NCBI GenBank assembly: GCA_964020085.1
Contig: OZ026600.1
Location: 11,939,348 to 12,003,347, forward strand
Direction: 5' to 3'
DNA from: Micromussa lordhowensis
Lineage: Eukaryota; Cnidaria; Anthozoa; Scleractinia; Lobophylliidae
DNA: 64,000 nt
Shown here piece after piece: positions 62,501-64,000 of the stretch (the stretch's first letter is position 1; each line of letters begins with the position of its first letter). The notes beneath the pieces were generated by a model that saw only the letters and a list, made by a program, of their open reading frames with translations, was not told the origin of the DNA and ran no database searches. Made by a program: the position numbers and the translations under genes.

Positions 62501-63964
62501 GGCTAATTAGCAATCGGGCTGGTTAGCATAGTGTGACATATTGCGCAGCTCCGAAACTTTGCGTGTGGACCTGGACCGACCCCGGGAGTGCTTTGGTGCC
62601 ATTACTTTGCAAAGTTGCGATGCGCGCAATGCTCGACTAACGAGGCAGCCAGCCGGCCACACCTGGGGATCTGCCGGCCTGGTTAGCACAGTGTGACATT
62701 TTGCGCAGCTCCGAAACTTTGCATATTCGACTCTGACCGACCCCGGGAGTGCTTAGGTGCCATTAGTTTGCAAAGTTACGACGCGCGCCAAGCTCGGCTA
62801 ACGAGGCAGCCAGCCGGCCGCACCCGGAGATCTGGCGGGCTGGTTAGCATAGTGTGACAGTTTGCGCAGCTTCGAAACTTTGCATGTGGACTCGGACCGA
62901 CCCCGGGAGTGCTTTGGTGCCATTAGTTTGCAAAGTTGCGACGCGCGCCAAGCTCGGCTAATTAGCAATCGACCTGGTTAGCATAGTGTCACAATTTGCG
63001 CAGCTCCGAAACTTTGCATGTGGACCCAGACCGACCCCGAGAGTGCTTTGGTGCCATTAGTTTGCAAACTTGCGACGCGCGCCAAGCTCGGCTAACAAGG
63101 CAGCCAGCCGGCTGCACCCGGGCATCTGCCGGGCTGGTTGGCATAGTGTGACATTTTGCGCAGCTCCGAAACTTTGCATGTGGACCTGGACGGACCCAGG
63201 GAGTGCTTTGGTGCCATTACTTTGCATAGTTGCGATGCACGCAAAGCTCGACTAACGAGGCAGCCAGCCGGCCACACCTGGGGATCTGCTGGCCTGGTTA
63301 GCACAGTGTGACATTTTGCGCAGCTCTGAAACTTTGCATATTGGCCTCGGACCGACCCCGGGAGTGCTTTGGTGCCATAAGTTTGCAAAGTTGCGACGCG
63401 CGCCAAGCTTGGCTAACGAGGCAGCCAGCCGGCCGCACCCAGGGATCTGCCGGGCTTGTTAGCATAGTGTGACAGTTTGCGCCGCTTCAAAACTTTGCAT
63501 GTGGACTCGGACCGACCCCGGGAGTGCTTTGGTGCCATTAGTTTGCAAAGTTGCGACGCGCGCCAAGCAATCGGCAATCGGGCTGGTTAGCATAGTGTGA
63601 CATTTTGCGCAGCTCCAAAACTTTGCATGTGGACCCGGACCGACCCCAGGATTGCTTTGGTGGCATTAGTTTGCAAAGTTGCGACGTGCGCCAAGCTCGG
63701 CTAACGAGGCAACCAGCCGGCCGCACCCGCGCATCTACCGGGCTGGTTAGAATAGTGTGACATTTTGCGCAGCTCCCAAACTTTGCATGTGGACTCAGAC
63801 CAACCCCGGGAGTGCTTTGGTGCCATTAGTTTGCAAACTTGTGACGCGCGCCAGGCTCGGCTAACGAGGCAGCCAGCAGGCAGCACCCGGGCATCTGCCG
63901 GGCTGGTTAGCATGGTGTGACATTTTGCGCAGCTCCGAAACTTTGCATGTGGACTTGGACCGAC
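56561..63964. repeat. 4,131-bp Sat-B HOR, two copies, second with a monomer deletion
   Basis: Monomers at 56,767, 57,294, 57,533, 58,376 and 58,939 recur at 60,898, 61,425, 61,664, 62,507 and 63,070, all 4,131 bp on. After that the offset is 3,997 bp (59,704 and 63,701): the second copy lacks one 134-bp unit corresponding to about 59,050-59,185. Both copies share a truncated unit in which GGGCTAGTTTCTCGCATTTC replaces the GTTAGCATAGTGTGAC region (57,403 and 61,534). Confidence 0.9.
59989..60320. repeat. Tandem pair of identical 160-bp Sat-B monomers
   Basis: About 60,001-60,160 is repeated at 60,161-60,320 without a difference that I can see until the next unit type begins. Both carry CAAGGAGGCCAGCC and ACATTTTTTGCTGC. 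A very recent single-unit duplication of the long type is the simplest reading. Confidence 0.82.
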
Positions 63965-64000
63965 CTTGGGAGTGCTTTGGTGCCATTAGTTTGAAAAGTT

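Larger units (their letters stand above)
44454..64000. repeat. Sat-B satellite array, right block (134- and 160-bp monomers)
   Basis: About 130 head-to-tail monomers continue to the window edge. Common core: TAGCATAGTGTGACATTTTG, CGCAGCTCCGAAACTTTGCA, TGTGGACCCGGACCGACCCC, GGGAGTGCTTTGGTGCCATT, AGTTTGCAAAGTTGCGACGC. Short units continue GGCTAATTAGCAATCGGGC (with the palindrome CTAATTAG); long units continue GGCTAACGAGGCAGCC and carry 26 extra bases. Long plus short makes 294 bp, a multiple of three, so frames of 60-104 codons recur on both strands; all are repeat by-products. The array is CpG-rich, and many variants are CpG transitions. Confidence 0.96.

Noticed and set aside
40013..63913. 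Overlapping plus- and minus-strand frames of 60-104 codons in Sat-B
   Set aside because: They occur on both strands of the same GC-rich repeat with the 160-, 134- and 294-bp periods. Low stop density in GC-rich repeats explains them.
1..64000. CRISPR array
   Set aside because: The regular repeats are whole monomers of 79-219 bp joined without unique spacers, and there are no cas genes.
1..64000. Telomeric repeats, rRNA or tRNA genes
   Set aside because: None of the usual short telomere motifs in tandem, and no rRNA or tRNA-like sequence was seen on either strand.

Overview
This window is eukaryotic satellite heterochromatin. I find no protein-coding gene, tRNA, rRNA or bacterial-type feature. 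It holds two unrelated-looking tandem arrays that abut directly, plus one inserted element. Short open frames of 60-104 codons occur throughout, but they recur with the repeat periods on both strands and start and stop at the same place in each monomer, so I treat them as by-products of the repeats. I do not recognise either monomer and cannot name the organism. Substitutions concentrated at CpG, of the C-to-T / G-to-A kind, suggest a genome with cytosine methylation (for example a plant or vertebrate, but other lineages are possible).

Layout. (1) Bases 1 to about 40,075: 'Sat-A', about 183 head-to-tail monomers of 219 bp (sometimes 218 bp through loss of one T in a T-run). The array is a mosaic of higher-order repeats (HORs) whose lengths are whole numbers of monomers: 3, 6, 8, 9, 10, 11, 15, 17 and 18/19. 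(2) A direct Sat-A/Sat-B junction at 40,073-40,076, with only a 3-base overlap and no spacer. (3) 40,073-41,830 and 44,454-64,000: 'Sat-B', a more GC- and CpG-rich satellite built from two interleaved monomer lengths, 134 bp and 160 bp. The long form carries an extra 26 bp that creates a hairpin-like inverted repeat. The two lengths form 294-bp dimers and larger blocks of 561, 855, 882, 3,099 and 4,131 bp. (4) 41,831-44,453: a single 2,623-bp insertion in Sat-B with about 36-bp imperfect terminal inverted repeats, a hairpin just inside each end, and a 79-bp minisatellite in its centre. Removing it restores an intact Sat-B monomer with no visible target-site duplication.

There is no operon or pathway here. 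The main interest is structural: the undescribed-looking mobile element, the abrupt satellite-satellite junction, a possible distant inverted relationship between the two satellites, and the layered record of array expansion. Periods were measured by eye from marker variants; block ends are accurate to some tens of bases unless described as exact.
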